NCBI GenBank assembly: GCA_037190225.1
Contig: JBBCJL010000006.1
Coordinates: forward strand, 1 to 64,000
Length of the DNA: 64,000 nt
Reading direction: 5' to 3'
From: MKSF01 sp037190225
GTDB taxonomy: Bacteria > Bacteroidota > Bacteroidia > Chitinophagales > Chitinophagaceae
In this document: positions 18,960 through 28,547 of the stretch, piece by piece
Numbering within the stretch: position 1 is the first letter of the stretch
Layout of the letters: the number at the start of each line of letters is the position of its first letter
Translations under genes and position numbers: made by a program
Notes under the pieces: generated by a model
What the model was told of the DNA's origin: nothing
The model's database searches: none
What the model saw: the letters and a program-made list of their open reading frames with translations, nothing else

Positions 18960-21900
18960 ATGAAACAGCCAACGAATCCCGGACCGCAACAGCAGGACAA
19001 TAACAACAGTAATAATAACAAGAACAGCGCCGCTTCCCCGCTTTCGCAATACAGCCGGCCGGTGACGCCGGCGGGCGGAGAAGAGGAAGATAAGAGCCCT
19101 TTTTATAAAAGCGCCGCGCCGGAGCTCTCGCTGCCCAAAGGCGGGGGCGCGCTGAAAGGCATTGATGAAAAATTCAGCGTCAACCCGGTGAACGGGACGG
19201 CAGGTATGGAGCTGCCGCTGCCCTTTACGCCCGGTCGCGGCGGCTTTACGCCGGCCATTGGCCTCAGCTACAGCAGCGGCGGCGGCAACAGCGTGTACGG
19301 GCTGGGGTGGAGCGACAGCCTGCCGCAGGTGCAGCGCAAAACCGATAAGCGGCTCCCGCTATACCACGATGGCGAGGAAAGCGATGTGTTTGTGCTGGCC
19401 GGTGCGGAAGACCTGGTGCCGGTAACGGACAACGCGGGCGAGGTGCTGTATATAGCGCACAGTACCTATATCATCAAGCCTTACCGCCCGCGTATAGAAG
19501 GCCTGTTCGCCCAGGTCATGTATATCCGTCCCCGGGCCGGGGGAGCGGGCTGGTGGATGGTGACCACGCAGGACAACCTCACCACCTGGTACGGCCTGGA
19601 GCCGGAGCACAGGATAGCCGATCCTGCCGACCCCTCACGGGTCTTCTCCTGGCTGCCTTCCCTGGTTACAGATCATAAAGGCAATGCCCAGCAATTCAGC
19701 TATGTGGCCGAAAACCTGGAGCATGTGCCGCAGCATGTCAGTGAATTCCACCGTCATCACGACCGTACGGTATTTACCAATACCTATATCAAAAAGATCA
19801 GCTACGGGAACGTAACGCCGTTCTTTGTAGCGGATGCCGCAGCAGGCTGGCGGCCGGACCTGCCGGATACCGACTGGCTCTTTGAGACCGTCTGGGATTA
19901 TGGTGAGCATGAAGGCAGCTCCTATGAGCCGGTTACCGGCTGGCCCTGCCGGAAAGATCCTTTTTCCGTCTACAGGAGCGGCTTCGAGATCCGTACCTAC
20001 CGTAAATGCCGGCATATCCTGCAGTTCCACTACTTTCCCAAAAAAGAAAATGAAGGAATGGACGAGCCGGAGCTGGTGCGCCGGCTGAGCCTGGAGTACG
20101 AGGGCGATACCGCTGCCGATACTTTCCTGGCGGCGGACTATATAGTCAAAGCCGTGGTGACGGGCTTCCAGAAAGACGGTGACGGCCAGGTACAATCCCG
20201 CTCCCTGCCGCCCGTAACTATGGAGTATCATCCTTTGCAGTGGGACCCTACTTTGCATAAAGTAGCGCCCGAAGACTGGAAAGGCGCTCCGCAGGGTCTT
20301 ACCGGGCCTTACCAGTGGACGGACTTTGAAGGCGAGGGCATCAGCGGTATCCTTACGGAACAGGGCGGCGCCTGGCTGTACAAGAACAACCTGGGGGACG
20401 GGCAGTTTGCCCCGCCCCGTATCATAGCCTGTAAGCCGAATGCTGCCGGACTGGGACAGGTCACACAATGGCAGGACCTGGATGCAGACGGCAACCGCCA
20501 GCTGGTGCTGGACAGCGCTGCCGTCCAGGGCTTCTGGGAGCTGGAACCTCCGGCTGCTCCCGCTGCCTGGCCGGAAGAAGGCACCTGGGAAGCATTCCGG
20601 GCCTTCCCGCAGCAGCTGCAGGCGGATAAGGACAGCCCTTATGCCCTGCGCCTGGACCTGAACGGTGACGGCAGGGCCGACCTCCTGCTGGTGGATGACC
20701 GTGTCTGGACCTGGTATGAGCAGCTGGGTAAGCAAGGCTGGCGTACCGGCGGTCACGCGCCGGCCTTTAAGGACGAGAGCAAAGGGCCGGTGCTGCTGCT
20801 CAGCGATACCGTGCAGCGTATTTTCCTGGTGGATATGACCGGTGACGGCCTTACGGACCTGGTGCGTATCCGCAACGGGGAGGTCTGCTACTGGCCCAAT
20901 ACCGGCTACGGCCGTTTCGGCCCCAGGGTGGTGATGGACGGCGCACCGGTTTTTACCCATCCCGACATATACGACCCACAGTACCTGACCCTGGCGGACA
21001 TCAGCGGTACCGGCACGGCCGACCTGATCTATATAGGCAGCGGCAGCATCAAGGCCTGGACCAACCATTGCGGCAACGCCTGGGGCGCGGCACAGGTCAT
21101 CGCGCCGCTGCCTTCCACGGACGCTTACAGCAAGATCACCATTGCGGATTTCCTGGGCAACGGTACCGGCTGCATCGTCTGGAGCTCACCCTTACCGCAT
21201 CACAGCAATTTCCCGGTACAGTATATAGACCTGATGGGCGGCATTAAGCCCTACCTGCTGCATACCTACCGCAACGGTATGGGTAAGGAAACCTCCGTGG
21301 TGTACAAAAGCTCCACGCGCTTTTACCTGGAAGATAAAAAGCAGGGCATCCGCTGGGCGACCAAGCTGCCTTTCCCGGTGCACTGCGTGGCATCGGTCAT
21401 CACGACCGATACGGTGAGCGAAACCACCTACACCCAGACCTACCGTTACCGGCATGGCTATTATGACGCGCCGGAGCGGGAATTCCGGGGCTTCGGCTAC
21501 GTGGAGACGGTAGATACGGACCGTGCCATAGTGAGTGATGCCGCGGAGCTGGACCAGCACCCGGTGCTGACCAAAACGTGGTACCACACCGGCGCCTGGA
21601 TGCGGCGCCACACGCTGGAAGACCAGTACCGGGAGGAGTACTTCCGGGTCCCGGCCTGGGAATCGCTGGCCGCCATGGTACAGCTTCCCGGGGAAACAAT
21701 GGACGCCGTTACCGTTCGGGAAGCCTACCGGAGCGTGAAAGGCAGCCCGCTGCGGCAGGAGGTCTACGCGCTGGACGGCAGCGATAAGGAAGGTATTCCT
21801 TATTCCGTTACGGCTACGGCCTACCGGGTGCTCCTCTACCAGGCGCGCCACAGGCAGCGTCATGCGGTATGGATGAACCTGCAGGAGCAGCAATTGGTAT

Positions 21901-24900
21901 GGCATTCGGAACGTTCGGCCGATGATGTGCGCCTGGCGCATGAGCTGGTGCTGGAAACGGACGCTTACGGCCGGGTGCTGCTGAGCGCTGCGGTGGCCTA
22001 CCAGCGTCACCCGGACCATATAGACCCCTCTCTGCCGCAACCTGTACAGGATGCGCAGGCGCTGCAGCATATCACCTTTACACGTAATGCTTATACCAAT
22101 AATACCGGCGGCATCTATGTGATACCGCCCGAGCCCCCGGAAATCACCATACGGTACGGGGCGGATATGCTGCATTACCGGCTGGGGCTGCCATACGAAA
22201 CGATGGGCGCGGCCCTGCAGCCGGGTCATTCGGGTGGAGTACCGGAGCTGTACACCCCTGCGGCCTTAAAGATGCTGATCAATACGGCGGAGGAAGTGTC
22301 CTATACCGACCTTACCGAACCCGGGTACCGGGTACTGTCGCGGCAGGTAAGCCTGTTTATGGACAACGCGGCTACGCAGGCGCTGGATTTCGGCGAGCTG
22401 GAAAGCCTGGCGCTGCCTTACGAAGGCTATACCCTGGTATTTGACGAGGACATCCGGGAGCACTGCTATGACGGCAGGGTGACAGCGGGTATGCTGACCG
22501 CCGGGCAATACAGGGACCTGTACCAGGATAAGCACTTCTGGATACCCTCGGGAACAGCAGGTTACAGCAGCCCGGAAACGAATTTCTATACGCCACTGGT
22601 GTACCGGGACCCCTGGGGCAACGAAACGACCGTTACCTATTGGGATGAATACTACCTGCTGCCGGAGAGCATTATGGACCCGCTGGGGAATGTGACCACG
22701 GTGGAGACTTACAGCCTGTACCATTTACAGCCCCTGATCATGCGGGACATCAACGGCAATATCAGCGAGATCTGCTATGATGCGCTGGGCCAGGCTGTGG
22801 CGATGGCGGTACAGGGCAAGGTGGATAGCCCGGTGCCGGAAGGAGATACGCTTGCGGGCCTGTATCCCGACAGTACAGCCGACCGCCTGCTGCAGGCTGC
22901 TTTCTGGACCGACCCGGACAGTGCTGCTGCAGACCTGCTGCAGGGTGCTACCTGGCGCTGCATCTATGACCTGGACAGCGTACCGGTGGCGGTGGCGATG
23001 ATAGGCCGTACGCAGCACGTAAACCCGCCTGTCATTCCTGCACCGCCGGTGGAAATGCTCATCCAGCTCACCTATACGGACGGGCTGGGCCGGGTCATTA
23101 TGCAGAAGGCGCCATGTGAGCCGACCGCTTCCAATGACCATAAGACCTGGGTGGGCAGCGGGCGTACCATCTACAACAACAAGGGCAAGGCTGTGATGCA
23201 GTTTGAGCCTTACTTCAGCGGCAGCCACCGGTGCGATACGGCGGAACAGGCGGCGGCCGGCGGGGTGAGCCCGCGGCTGTACTACGATGCCTTGGGACGC
23301 AACTACCGTACCGAGCTGCCGGACGATACCTTTACCCGTACGGAATGGACGGCCTGGGAGCAGTGGATATGGGACAATAATGATACGGTGCTGGAAAGCC
23401 TGTGGTACTACCGGCGAACGGCCGGCGACCTGAAAGACATCCCGGAGGAACGTAACGCGGCGATAAAAGCGGCTGCGCATGCCAATACGCCTACGTTGAT
23501 CCATACGGACACGCTGGGGCGGGGATTTTATACGTTACAGCAGGACAGCCCGACTAACTCTATACACAGCTTTGAAACTTTAGATATAGAGGGCAACCGG
23601 CTGTACCTCACGGACGGTCGGGGACTGGTACCTTTACAATACCGGTATGCCCGGCTGCAGCTGCCTTGCTTCCAGGAGAGCGTGGATAGCGGGACGCAAT
23701 ACACGCTATTGGATGTATCCGGCCAGCCCTACTATGCCTGGGACGCTATGGAGCGCCAGACGGAGATCGTATATGATGTACTGAGGCGACCGTTGCAGCG
23801 TATTACTGATGGTAAGGTATTGGAGCAATACGTGTACGGGGAAACGCTGACCAGCCCTGAGGATCACAACTACCGGGGCCAGGTGTACCAGACCTATGAC
23901 GGCAGCGGTATGCAGCAGGTGAATGGTTACGATTTTAAAGGCAACCCATTAAGCACACAACTGCAGCTATTGGCCGACCCTGAGCTGACGGATGCGGACT
24001 GGACCGCCGGTGCGGAGCCTGATTTGAGTCCTGAAGTGTTCAGCAGCGCTGTCACTTACGATGCGCTGAACCGCCCTGTGACCACCACCGACCCGGGTGG
24101 TAATATACAGGCTTACACCTATGATAAGGGTGGTATGCTGAAAGCTGTAATGCTCAATAGCGTAAGCTATGTTAACGATATTCATTATGATGCCAAAGGC
24201 CAGCGTCAGGCTATCTGGTACGGCAACAGCACCAAGACCAGCTATACGTATGACCCTGAAACGTTCCGGTTGAGAAGGCTGCTGACCGTCAACCTTAACA
24301 ATAACGATATCTTACAGGACCTGCATTACTGGTACGACCCGGTAGGTAATATTACCACGATAGAAGATGACGCGCAACAGACGCTGTTCTTTAACAACAG
24401 TGTAGTAGCACCTACACAGGAGTTTACCTATGATGCCTTATACCGGCTGATAGTGGCTGAAGGGAGGGAACTGATCGGTACGGCTGTTTTCGGCGTAGAG
24501 GATAACTGGAACGATGCAGCCTGGCAGACTACGCACAAAGGCGACGGTAATGCCGTGCAGCGCTATACACAGCACTATACCTACGATGCGGTAGGCAATA
24601 TCCTGGAATTAAGTCATAATGCCGCTGCCGGTGCTTATACCCGTACCTATGACATTGCCACGGACAGCAACAGGCTGTTAAGCACTACTGTAGGACGTAC
24701 TTCTCCACCCGGTTCGGATACGTATGTTTACGCTTACGATGTGCGCGGCAATATGGAGACGATGCCTCATTTAAGCAGTATGGGTTGGAACCTGGATAAT
24801 GAGCTGAGCAGCATTGCTAAGGGTACTATGGCGGCCTGGTATCAATACAGCGGAGGCCAGCGTGTACGTAAATACGTGGATAAAGGTAGCTTTAAGGAAG

Positions 24901-26366
24901 AACGGATATATTTGGGGAGCTTTGAAATCTATCGTAAATTTGATTCCACAGGTTCTTTGACAATCATAGAGCGTCAGACGGTGCATGTCAGCGATGATAC
25001 GGGTCGTATAGCGATGCTTGAAAAACGTACGGAGGGCGATGCCGTGGATGATAACGGTACGGCAGGCTTGCTGACCCGGTATATTTACAGTAATCATTTA
25101 CAGAGCGCTTCCCTGGAATTAGATGAAGAAGGTGAGATCATTTCTTATGAAGAATACCACCCTTACGGGACTACATCTTACCAGGCCATGAATGCGGCTA
25201 TCCACGCGGTAGCTAAAAGATACAGATATACAGGTAAGGAAAGGGATGAGGAGAGTGGTTTGTATTATCACGGCGCAAGGTATTATATACCCTGGCTGTG
25301 TAGGTGGAGTGCCGTGGATCCGCTGGAGAGTGATTATGCAGGAATGAGTCCATATAATTATTCTTTTAATAACCCGGTAATATATAATGATCCGAGTGGG
25401 ATGGAGGGGGAAGATGAAGTTAATAATCCAGATATTAAAAGAGATGAAAATAATAGAATAATTTCATATAAAGATAAGCCTATAATAGAAAGGTTAAATA
25501 AAGATGGTTCTATTGATATTTTGGGGGTGGAGGGTGACAAGTATACTGTTCTGGAAACTACATTATCACCAGTTGAAATTAAAGAATCATTTTGGAATAA
25601 GTTCAAGAATAAAATTGGCAAGATATTTGACGATTTCTTAATAATTACCGGAGCTGCCGGACGAGCTGTAGCAAGTAATTACGCATTTGGCATAGGTAGA
25701 GAGAACCCAAATCAGTATACTGGTTCATTGAGAACAAAAGTTTTAGTTGGTCAGGCATTAGGAGACTTAGCCACTATTATTTTAGGTGGTCTTGAAATAG
25801 GAGTTGGAAATGCTGGTGTAGGAGGAGGAGGGGTTCTTAGTGCTACAGGGGTAGGAGCAGTTGCAGGAGTTCCATTAGCTACAGCAAGTGGAGCTCTAAT
25901 AGCTCATGGAATATCAGTTGGCGTACAGGGGAGTGTCAGTTTAGGAACTACTTTAAATTTACTATTTAGTAGTAATTCAGGAGATTCTGGTGCAGACTCA
26001 TCTTCTGAATCTGCATCTTCTGGTAGTGGAAATAAAACTGGAGAAAGTATAGAAACAACTACTAATGAAAATCTTAAGTATAGTCCAACTAAAAAGCATC
26101 AGGAAGGAGGATGGGGTACTAAAATGGACCTTGATGATGCAATTGCTCAAGACGTACTTAATAAATCGACATTAAGCGGGAAGCAACGCTATGGCTATTA
26201 TAAAGGTAAAATATATGAATTTCAGCCAGATAATAGAGGAGGATGGCATGGTTATCCAATTAAGTATTCAGAAATGGGTAAGGGAGGAAGTGATATTCTA
26301 AAAAAATGGAAAAACGAAGGAAAAATTTCAAATTCGGAATATAATAAATTGATAAAAAATAAATAA
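18960..26366 (+). CDS. Fused TcB-TcC toxin cocoon with polymorphic C-terminal tip
   Basis: In this 2468-residue protein the TcB and TcC parts, separate in Photorhabdus, are one chain. Order: SpvB-like N-terminal domain (about 55-330, LPKGGGALKGIDEKF, FTPAIGLSYSSGGGNSVYG), FG-GAP propeller blades (about 545-720; GDGRADLLLVDD, MTGDGLTDLVRI, ISGTGTADLIYI), TcdB middle domain (about 760-860, YRNGMGKETSVVYKSS), Rhs/YD repeats (about 1230-2060) and the Rhs core (GARYYIPWLCRWSAVDPLE to NDPSGM, about 2095-2147). Past residue 2147 (base 25400) the DNA turns sharply AT-rich. The tip (about 320 residues) has a Gly-rich hydrophobic segment (about 2270-2325), a Ser-rich linker, and a final ~100-residue domain with HQEGGWGTKMDLDDAIAQ, GKQRYGYYKGKIYEFQPDN and GGWHGYP. 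This resembles exchangeable Rhs toxin modules but I cannot name its activity. A candidate immunity gene starts 2 bases after the stop. Confidence 0.9.
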   Translation: MKQPTNPGPQQQDNNNSNNNKNSAASPLSQYSRPVTPAGGEEEDKSPFYKSAAPELSLPKGGGALKGIDEKFSVNPVNGTAGMELPLPFTPGRGGFTPAIGLSYSSGGGNSVYGLGWSDSLPQVQRKTDKRLPLYHDGEESDVFVLAGAEDLVPVTDNAGEVLYIAHSTYIIKPYRPRIEGLFAQVMYIRPRAGGAGWWMVTTQDNLTTWYGLEPEHRIADPADPSRVFSWLPSLVTDHKGNAQQFSYVAENLEHVPQHVSEFHRHHDRTVFTNTYIKKISYGNVTPFFVADAAAGWRPDLPDTDWLFETVWDYGEHEGSSYEPVTGWPCRKDPFSVYRSGFEIRTYRKCRHILQFHYFPKKENEGMDEPELVRRLSLEYEGDTAADTFLAADYIVKAVVTGFQKDGDGQVQSRSLPPVTMEYHPLQWDPTLHKVAPEDWKGAPQGLTGPYQWTDFEGEGISGILTEQGGAWLYKNNLGDGQFAPPRIIACKPNAAGLGQVTQWQDLDADGNRQLVLDSAAVQGFWELEPPAAPAAWPEEGTWEAFRAFPQQLQADKDSPYALRLDLNGDGRADLLLVDDRVWTWYEQLGKQGWRTGGHAPAFKDESKGPVLLLSDTVQRIFLVDMTGDGLTDLVRIRNGEVCYWPNTGYGRFGPRVVMDGAPVFTHPDIYDPQYLTLADISGTGTADLIYIGSGSIKAWTNHCGNAWGAAQVIAPLPSTDAYSKITIADFLGNGTGCIVWSSPLPHHSNFPVQYIDLMGGIKPYLLHTYRNGMGKETSVVYKSSTRFYLEDKKQGIRWATKLPFPVHCVASVITTDTVSETTYTQTYRYRHGYYDAPEREFRGFGYVETVDTDRAIVSDAAELDQHPVLTKTWYHTGAWMRRHTLEDQYREEYFRVPAWESLAAMVQLPGETMDAVTVREAYRSVKGSPLRQEVYALDGSDKEGIPYSVTATAYRVLLYQARHRQRHAVWMNLQEQQLVWHSERSADDVRLAHELVLETDAYGRVLLSAAVAYQRHPDHIDPSLPQPVQDAQALQHITFTRNAYTNNTGGIYVIPPEPPEITIRYGADMLHYRLGLPYETMGAALQPGHSGGVPELYTPAALKMLINTAEEVSYTDLTEPGYRVLSRQVSLFMDNAATQALDFGELESLALPYEGYTLVFDEDIREHCYDGRVTAGMLTAGQYRDLYQDKHFWIPSGTAGYSSPETNFYTPLVYRDPWGNETTVTYWDEYYLLPESIMDPLGNVTTVETYSLYHLQPLIMRDINGNISEICYDALGQAVAMAVQGKVDSPVPEGDTLAGLYPDSTADRLLQAAFWTDPDSAAADLLQGATWRCIYDLDSVPVAVAMIGRTQHVNPPVIPAPPVEMLIQLTYTDGLGRVIMQKAPCEPTASNDHKTWVGSGRTIYNNKGKAVMQFEPYFSGSHRCDTAEQAAAGGVSPRLYYDALGRNYRTELPDDTFTRTEWTAWEQWIWDNNDTVLESLWYYRRTAGDLKDIPEERNAAIKAAAHANTPTLIHTDTLGRGFYTLQQDSPTNSIHSFETLDIEGNRLYLTDGRGLVPLQYRYARLQLPCFQESVDSGTQYTLLDVSGQPYYAWDAMERQTEIVYDVLRRPLQRITDGKVLEQYVYGETLTSPEDHNYRGQVYQTYDGSGMQQVNGYDFKGNPLSTQLQLLADPELTDADWTAGAEPDLSPEVFSSAVTYDALNRPVTTTDPGGNIQAYTYDKGGMLKAVMLNSVSYVNDIHYDAKGQRQAIWYGNSTKTSYTYDPETFRLRRLLTVNLNNNDILQDLHYWYDPVGNITTIEDDAQQTLFFNNSVVAPTQEFTYDALYRLIVAEGRELIGTAVFGVEDNWNDAAWQTTHKGDGNAVQRYTQHYTYDAVGNILELSHNAAAGAYTRTYDIATDSNRLLSTTVGRTSPPGSDTYVYAYDVRGNMETMPHLSSMGWNLDNELSSIAKGTMAAWYQYSGGQRVRKYVDKGSFKEERIYLGSFEIYRKFDSTGSLTIIERQTVHVSDDTGRIAMLEKRTEGDAVDDNGTAGLLTRYIYSNHLQSASLELDEEGEIISYEEYHPYGTTSYQAMNAAIHAVAKRYRYTGKERDEESGLYYHGARYYIPWLCRWSAVDPLESDYAGMSPYNYSFNNPVIYNDPSGMEGEDEVNNPDIKRDENNRIISYKDKPIIERLNKDGSIDILGVEGDKYTVLETTLSPVEIKESFWNKFKNKIGKIFDDFLIITGAAGRAVASNYAFGIGRENPNQYTGSLRTKVLVGQALGDLATIILGGLEIGVGNAGVGGGGVLSATGVGAVAGVPLATASGALIAHGISVGVQGSVSLGTTLNLLFSSNSGDSGADSSSESASSGSGNKTGESIETTTNENLKYSPTKKHQEGGWGTKMDLDDAIAQDVLNKSTLSGKQRYGYYKGKIYEFQPDNRGGWHGYPIKYSEMGKGGSDILKKWKNEGKISNSEYNKLIKNK

Positions 26367-26368
26367 CT

Positions 26369-26872
26369 ATGAGTGGTAAATTATATTTCCATCTTACTTT
26401 ATCAGATAATCCATACAAAGAAGATAAATTAGATGAACTTTGGGGTAATATTAAATTAATCTATGAACTAAACAATTCTATTATTAATTTATTAGATTGG
26501 GAATGGAATATTAAAGAGTTACAAGAATGGTTTGAAAGTAAAAAAGAATATTTACTTACTAGAAACCTCAATGTTTTAAATGAAGATAATAAATCAATAG
26601 CCGAAGTAAGAGATATTGCTTATAATAGGGAGTTTTTTTTTAACGAAGATGAACAACATAATTATTATAATATGTTGGAGGATGTCTTTCTGCCCTTTCA
26701 GTTCCACCTTAGAGGAACACCGACTCCTGTGTATTATATTGGAATAAATAATGGGATGGGAGAAATTTCTTATTTTGATGAGATTAAGGGAAAATATGAA
26801 AGATATAATTTTAATATGGAATTTTTTTTGATATCAACGGAGGTAGTGTTACGGGTAGTGTTCCAGAGTTAG
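26369..26872 (+). CDS. Candidate immunity protein for the Tc tip; 3' end altered by an IS1-family end
   Basis: The 167-residue acidic, Trp/Tyr-rich soluble protein has no signal peptide. It starts 2 bases after the stop of the fused TcB-TcC gene and shares the low GC of the toxin tip, which is the usual position of an immunity gene behind a polymorphic toxin. No family was recognised, so the immunity role is inference. From base 26842 the reading frame runs into an IS1-family left end, so the last ~10 residues (VVLRVVFQS-like) and the stop at 26870-26872 come from the IS. The native C-terminus is therefore lost or was very close to residue 158. Confidence 0.6.
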   Translation: MSGKLYFHLTLSDNPYKEDKLDELWGNIKLIYELNNSIINLLDWEWNIKELQEWFESKKEYLLTRNLNVLNEDNKSIAEVRDIAYNREFFFNEDEQHNYYNMLEDVFLPFQFHLRGTPTPVYYIGINNGMGEISYFDEIKGKYERYNFNMEFFLISTEVVLRVVFQS

Positions 26873-27475
26873 TGATGCTACCTTTTTAAGGATGTAAGTT
26901 TTTGATAATCAATAATTATTGGTTGTGATTTAAAAATAATAGAAACAGGGTTTATCCTGTTTCGATTATTTTTATGTGAAAAAATCTTGTTCCAACAATG
27001 TCCGCTATATCCCTGTGTTCCAGAGTTAGTGATGGGCTTCAATGCCCGGCTTGCAAAAAATCCTGTATTGTTAAAAATGGCAGTACAAAAACGGGGAAGC
27101 AGCAATACTATTGTAAAGATTGTTCGAAGCGATTTATCGCTTTTTATACTTACAACGCTTATCAGCCTGCTGTTGACAGCAGTATCGTCAGCCTTACCAA
27201 AGAGGGCTTAGGTATCCGGAGCATAGCGAGGTATTTGGGTATTTCCTGCACTACTGTTCTCAAAAGATTATTAAAAATAGCAGGAGGACTAAGGGCTCCT
27301 GTTACTTTCAGTAACGGCACTTATGAAGTAGATGAGCTGCATACCTATATCGGGAAGAAAAGCCGTGCTGTCTGGATCGTTTATGCTTTAGAGCGTGATA
27401 CAGGGAATATTGTAGCTTTCAATATAGGTAACAGGAACATACCAACAATTGCTGCTGTTATTAGCAGGTTAATAG
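26842..27475 (+). mobile_element. IS1-family element, copy A, 3'-truncated
   Basis: The fragment begins with a terminal-repeat-like GGTAGTGTTCCAGAG (26854), preceded by a partial tandem copy GGTAGTGTTAC (26842). It contains the first ~158 codons of an IS1-type transposase. It ends at 27475, where a second copy of the same left end starts. The right end and the last third of the transposase are missing, so the element is not autonomous. Confidence 0.65.
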
Positions 27476-27480
27476 GGTAG
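26998..27480 (+). pseudogene. IS1-family transposase, N-terminal two thirds
   Basis: The 160-codon frame starts with a zinc ribbon (CPACKKSCIVKNGSTKTGKQ region, then YYCKDCSKRF). A helix-turn-helix follows (GLGIRSIARYLGISCTTVLKR), then the start of the DDE catalytic core (YEVDELHTYIGKKSRAVWIV, YALERDTGNIVAFNIGNR). It breaks off after AAVISRLIG. The ATNHIERKNL-type C-terminal block that copy B still has (about 29250-29310) is absent. A full IS1-type protein of this kind is about 230 residues, so this is a truncated, inactive gene. Confidence 0.75.
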
Positions 27481-27548
27481 TGTTCCAGAGTTAGTGATGC
27501 TACTTTTTTTAAGGATGTAAGTTTTTGATAATCAATAATTATTGGTTG
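27476..27548 (+). repeat. Second copy of the IS left end (direct repeat of 26854-26925)
   Basis: The 73 bases starting GGTAGTGTTCCAGAGTTAG repeat 26854-26925 with only a few differences, up to ATTATTGGTTG. It truncates the copy A transposase. It shows one IS1-family insertion next to or inside another, followed by deletion. Confidence 0.75.
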
Positions 27549-27917
27549 GGTAGTAACTCCAAATTGTTGTTTTCCAAAAATAATTGGCTCAAGCATAGTA
27601 AAATCAATTAGTTTTAATTTTTCGGAATTAGAAAAGCAGACAACCTTTGGCTGCCTGCTTTATTTTTAGGGCCTAAAATGGGCTTGCAATGTATCACTTA
27701 GCTATAGGTGTCTCCAAATTGTTGTTTTATAAAAAAGTCTTATATGTCCTTATTGTTCCTCTCCCTGTATTAGTTATGGTACAAGCTGTAGTGGTAACAA
27801 AAGATATCGTTGCAACTCCTGTAAAAGAACGCACTCAAAACATTATAGTTATAAAGCTTGTTGTCTGCGTATTTCGGATAAAATAAAGCGTTTGCTCAAA
27901 GAAGGGTGTGGTATATT
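27549..27917 (+). mobile_element. Remnants of another IS1-family element (copy C)
   Basis: Two related left-end-like sequences, GGTAGTAACTCCAAATTG (27549) and GGTGTCTCCAAATTGTTG (27707), share the core CTCCAAATTGTTGTTTT. After the second, one frame encodes an IS1-type zinc ribbon (CPYC...RYRCNSCKRT, about 27749-27830) and a start of the HTH helix (KIKRLLKEGCGI), which stops at about 27917. The part between them holds a small hairpin (AGCAGACAACC...GGCTGCCTGCTT, about 27634-27660). Confidence 0.5.
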
Positions 27918-27973
27918 AGCATTTACGCCTGGAGGATGGTTGGTGATAGGTGCAACTTTATTTGGTGGAATGA
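27912..27973 (+). pseudogene. Orphan C-terminal tail of a polymorphic toxin
   Basis: Directly after the copy C transposase fragment, and in the same frame, about 25 codons encode a Gly-rich hydrophobic end (LAFTPGGWLVIGATLFGGM, then a Lys-rich tail and stop). It resembles the end of a Gly-rich pre-toxin or membrane-active toxin tail. It sits 16 bases before a second candidate immunity gene, as a toxin tail would. The rest of the toxin is missing. The identification is inference from position and composition. Confidence 0.35.
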
Positions 27974-27989
27974 TAAAAAATAAAATGAA

Positions 27990-28547
27990 ATGAAAATAAA
28001 AATTCCAATTCAAAGATTCCTATTTTCTGTATTAATAACAGTGGCCTATGGAGTGGGTATTCTAAAAATAGCTCCATATTTCTTTCCAAATTTATTTAAT
28101 CATAAATTAATATTTGTATTCTTATTTCTTAGTATAGTTCTTTGTTTAATATTTTTTTTCTCTACAAACAAAATACTTTTTTTGGGAGAGCTTTCAAAGG
28201 AAGAAGCGGAAAAAGAGTATAAAATAAAACAAAAAAATTTAGGAAGCTTTGAGTATAATCAATTAGGCTTTGTTCTAAAAAACAAAAATGAATATCTTGA
28301 CATTAAATGGTCAGAGATTAGGCAAATAAGTCTAATAAATGAAGATAATTGGGATGTGGATAAATTAACCCTATTGATTGAAACTGAACACAGCTTTTTC
28401 ACGATTTCAGAGGATGAGGAGGGGTGGTATTATTTTGTAGAACGTTTAAGGGATTCACTGAAAATAGAAGATATATACATGCATTTTATGATTAGTTCTC
28501 AGAGAAGTGAAAATATTGTAATTTGGAAGGACGATGATAAAGAGTAG
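27990..28547 (+). CDS. Candidate membrane immunity protein of a lost toxin tip
   Basis: The 185-residue protein has two predicted membrane helices (about 9-33 and 38-58) and then a soluble domain of about 125 residues (WSEIRQISLINEDNWDVDK, EEGWYYFVERLRDSLK). This layout resembles PH-like or YcxB-like small membrane proteins found as immunity genes behind Rhs/T6SS toxins, but I recognise no specific family. It follows an orphan toxin tail by 16 bases. Its TAG stop (28545-28547) shares its last base with the first base of an IS1-family left end, so its natural end may also have been cut off. Confidence 0.5.
   Translation: MKIKIPIQRFLFSVLITVAYGVGILKIAPYFFPNLFNHKLIFVFLFLSIVLCLIFFFSTNKILFLGELSKEEAEKEYKIKQKNLGSFEYNQLGFVLKNKNEYLDIKWSEIRQISLINEDNWDVDKLTLLIETEHSFFTISEDEEGWYYFVERLRDSLKIEDIYMHFMISSQRSENIVIWKDDDKE

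Noticed and set aside
19635..21068. 477-codon reverse frame inside the TcB part, and other long antisense frames at 14219-15319, 16013-16936, 21192-22229 and 22725-23504
   Set aside because: All lie opposite the well-supported Tc toxin genes; long antisense frames are expected in GC-rich coding DNA and none shows domain motifs.
27689..27886. 65-codon frame MYHLAIGVSKLL... in the IS graveyard
   Set aside because: It is a different frame from the readable zinc-ribbon sequence of the IS1-family fragment, so it is a shadow.
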